Source: Acidimicrobiaceae bacterium
Lineage (GTDB): Bacteria; Actinomycetota; Acidimicrobiia; Acidimicrobiales; RAAP-2
Direction of reading: 5' to 3'
NCBI GenBank assembly: GCA_003133685.1
Contig: PKYQ01000012.1
Span: 1 to 49,250 of the forward strand
DNA length: 49,250 bases
Shown here in pieces: positions 47,767-49,250 of the stretch. The translations under genes were made by a program, and so were the position numbers. Below the pieces are notes generated by a model. That model was not told where the DNA came from and made no database searches. It was given only the letters and a program-made list of their open reading frames with translations. The number at the start of each line of letters is the position of its first letter. Position 1 is the first letter of the stretch.

Positions 47767-48019
47767 CTATCGAACGCAACGATCGAGTTCGCGTATTCCA
47801 GTTCGTAGTTGTAACGCACGCAACACCATTCGTTCGCGTCGAGATATTGATCGATTCGTGACGGCCTTGGTGCGCGCATCGGGCATACGTCGGAGGTTAA
47901 GGCACCACTTCGTGCGCGTCTGTTTTCGAAGGAGTTGGCTGACTCGCGGCCGTACGCCAATTCTCGGTGACCAATGGGTCAATTCGGAGTCAGAAGAAGG
48001 GCCAGCGAGGCCTTCGGGC
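47767..48019. other. Gene-free interval, first part
   Basis: The 718 bases between the transporter start and the SRAP stop contain no ORF with family features. This first part shows nothing I can name beyond the expected minus-strand promoter of the transporter; the rest is annotated separately. Confidence 0.5.
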
Positions 48020-48081
48020 TGTGGAAAACATGAGTCTAAATAGTTGGAAGTTGTGCTCTGTGTGAACAAACCGGTGGATAA
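48020..48081 (+). promoter_or_regulatory. Cluster of DnaA-box-like 9-mers
   Basis: TGTGGAAAA (48020-48028) and GGTGGATAA (48073-48081) each differ by one base from TGTGGATAA, the reverse complement of the consensus DnaA box. TGTGAACAA (48061-48069) differs by one from the mycobacterial variant TGTGGACAA. All three face the same way within 62 bases. No dnaA, dnaN or AT-rich unwinding element is near, so an origin is unlikely; a DnaA-titration or regulatory site is possible. Confidence 0.35.
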
Positions 48082-48087
48082 CGTGAC

Positions 48088-48105
48088 AACTTTTGGGCAA
48101 AAGTT
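48088..48105. repeat. 18-base perfect inverted repeat
   Basis: AACTTTTG and CAAAAGTT are exact reverse complements around GG. It lies 7 bases after the last DnaA-box-like sequence and upstream of the putative structured RNA, an operator-like position. Confidence 0.5.
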
Positions 48106-48176
48106 CCTGATATCACCATTTGACCCGATGTCAGCTTGCAAGGTCTGGCACAGTATCACTCGTAGTTCACGTAGCA

Positions 48177-48425
48177 CCTGTCGAATGAGACGGAGAACCG
48201 AAAGGGGATTCGAATCAGGAGGGGAGAGGGGCCTCGCAAGAGGAACAGAACTCCTCCAACGGGCAGCGGAGTTCGGTCCGCGGTCAGTAACGACAAATGA
48301 CGTGAAGTGCCAGCCGTCAAGCGGTGACCTGTCCGACACGGGTCAGCGAGTGATGTGCCTTCGGGAACCCCGAGGGGCGGGTGAGCTTTGGCTCACTGGT
48401 CACTCGGGGTTTTCGGCTTTTCTGA
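48177..48425 (+). ncRNA. Putative structured non-coding RNA with intrinsic terminator
   Basis: No protein family is visible, yet successive local stems are: CCTG/CAGG with CGAAT/ATTCG (48177-48219) enclosing CGG-AGAA-CCG; AGGAG/CTCCT enclosing a CCTC-GCAA-GAGG GNRA hairpin (about 48217-48255); GCGGA-GTTCGG-TCCGC (about 48266-48281); and GACC/GGTC near 48326-48344. The run ends in a long terminator: AACCCCGAG with CTCGGGGTT, an inner GTGAGC/GCTCAC stem, then TTTTC and CTTTTC. A plus-strand terminator with no gene before it implies an RNA product. I could not match it to tmRNA, RNase P, SRP, 6S or 6C RNA; the 5' end is a guess. Confidence 0.5.
48366..48425 (+). terminator. Rho-independent terminator
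   Basis: AACCCCGAG (48366-48374) pairs with CTCGGGGTT near 48403-48411, with an inner GTGAGC-TTTG-GCTCAC hairpin; the stem is followed by TTTTC and CTTTTC. The T-rich tail is only on the plus-strand side, so it does not serve the SRAP gene, which is transcribed leftwards and ends at 48485. Confidence 0.75.
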
Positions 48426-48484
48426 ATTTAATTTTGATGTTGTGATTGTTCGAGCGAGGCAGTGTGATGACCGTTCATTCAAAT

Positions 48485-49192
48485 TCAAAACAGCGGCGAA
48501 GACTCCATCGACTCGATCAGCTCCGGTCCGTCATTCTTCACTGATCCCACCGCCTTGCTGACTCCGTGGTGCACGAGTGTGCCACTACGGGCCGGTGCGA
48601 GCAGCTGCAGTCGCTCCTCGGGCTCGTGCTTTCGCACGTTGATCCAGGTCTCGACGTCGTCGAGTTCGAGGACGACGGGCATGCGGTCATGGATTTCGTC
48701 CATGTCCTCATTCGGTGTGGTGGTGATGATCGTGCAGGTCTTGGTCATCTCGGCGTCGGCCGGTTCCTCGGGACTGCGCCAGTACTCGTAGAGTCCGGCG
48801 AAGAGCATTGGTTGTCCGTCGGAGCGCGTGAAGAAGTGGGCCTGCTTGACGCGGCTCGGACGGTGATCCCACTCGTAGAAGCCGTCGACGGGAATGACGC
48901 ACGGTCGCTTGGCGAAGGCGCTGCGAAAGGAGGGCTTCTCGGCGACGGTCTCGCCGCGGGCGTTGAAGAGTCGATTGCCAATTTTCGGATCCTTGGACCA
49001 ACTCGGGATAAGGCCCCAGCGGTAGCGGTCCATGAGGCGCTCCTCGTCGCGTTCGCTCACGGCGAAGAGTCGCCGCTGCGGCCCGATGTTCCAACTGGGC
49101 TGGACGTCAGGGTCGAGGCCTGCGGCCAGGGTGGCGTTGAGTAGCCGGGCCAGGCGAACCGGCGGGGTGAACAGGGCGACACGACCACACAC
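48485..49192 (-). CDS. SRAP-domain protein (YedK/HMCES family), abasic-site DNA crosslinker
   Basis: 235 residues from GTG 49192. That start is decided by the family: it puts Cys at position 2 (MCGRVALF), which must be exposed after Met removal to form the thiazolidine link with abasic sites; the longer frame from 49240 would bury it. Other active-site elements: PSWNIGP near 32, WGLIPSWSKDPKIGNRLFNARGET-like block near 59 (Asn), FYEW near 105 (Glu), and IHDRMPVVL near 170 (His). It shields abasic sites in single-stranded DNA. Confidence 0.94.
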   Translation of the reverse strand: MCGRVALFTPPVRLARLLNATLAAGLDPDVQPSWNIGPQRRLFAVSERDEERLMDRYRWGLIPSWSKDPKIGNRLFNARGETVAEKPSFRSAFAKRPCVIPVDGFYEWDHRPSRVKQAHFFTRSDGQPMLFAGLYEYWRSPEEPADAEMTKTCTIITTTPNEDMDEIHDRMPVVLELDDVETWINVRKHEPEERLQLLAPARSGTLVHHGVSKAVGSVKNDGPELIESMESSPLF

Positions 49193-49250
49193 GGGTCCAT
49201 TCTTGCGTGAGATTGGGGCCATTGGCGCGTGTGACGACAACTGGCTACTC

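Noticed and set aside
48020-48110. Chromosome origin (oriC)
   Set aside because: Only three imperfect boxes, no AT-rich unwinding element, and no dnaA, dnaN, gidB or rpmH nearby.
48044-48445. Open frame of 133 codons across the RNA-like region
   Set aside because: The predicted protein has no family features, no ribosome binding site precedes it, its composition is erratic, and it runs past the terminator.

Overview
The window is about 49 kb of a high-GC bacterial chromosome. Almost every large ORF is a recognisable housekeeping gene, packed tightly with many 1 to 4 base stop/start overlaps. The gene order lysA-hom-thrC-rho-rpmE-prfA-prmC-tsaC-(rpiB-glyA)-wecA-atpI-atpBEFHAGDC-...-murA is the order I know from Actinobacteria (for example the Mycobacterium Rv1293-Rv1315 region). 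A mycofactocin-type MftD, a MurA with Asp at the fosfomycin position and an enlarged ATP synthase delta subunit fit that phylum. A deep-branching actinobacterium, such as a member of Acidimicrobiia, is my inference; no rRNA is present to prove it.

Region by region. 1-1708: the 3' end of mftD and a mycofactocin-coupled SDR. 1766-2773: a secreted PHB-depolymerase-like esterase. 2841-5780: a cobalamin riboswitch driving a BtuFCD-type ABC importer. 5841-10199: pyruvate kinase, a 64-residue Tat-signal microprotein whose 3' end overlaps an HtrA protease, shikimate kinase and an isoprenylcysteine-methyltransferase-like protein. 10246-14036: tRNA-Arg(CCG), lysA, hom and thrC, with argS and thrB missing from their usual slots. 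14415-18844: rho, rpmE, prfA, prmC and tsaC. 18918-20894: a small membrane protein and a degenerate thiolase. 20951-31736: rpiB, glyA, wecA and the whole F1Fo ATP synthase operon. 31763-36067: a CBS protein, glpX, murA, meaB and a membrane protein. 36064-38987: cysN and cysD, divergent from a CysH lacking one iron-sulfur cysteine. 39062-39911: a membrane protein and tRNA-Ala(CGC).

Downstream of tRNA-Ala the character changes to an accessory region (39912-43502): a possible gamma-glutamylcyclotransferase-like ORF, a ribbon-helix-helix/MazF toxin-antitoxin pair, a HipB/HipA pair and a DUF1801-like protein. Next come a large CHASE-like/GGDEF/EAL protein, a PadR regulator with a perfect operator-like palindrome and a decayed partner gene, a DMT-type transporter, a gene-free 718-base interval that appears to encode a structured RNA ending in an intrinsic terminator, and an SRAP (YedK/HMCES) protein.

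Functional links: B12 uptake (btuFCD) fits the MeaB chaperone of B12-dependent methylmalonyl-CoA mutase. wecA and murA serve the cell envelope. cysDN and cysH form the first steps of sulfate assimilation. The least explained items are the RNA-like locus at 48177-48425, the CysH cysteine-to-methionine change, the microprotein at 7428, the repeated domain in AtpH and the PadR locus.
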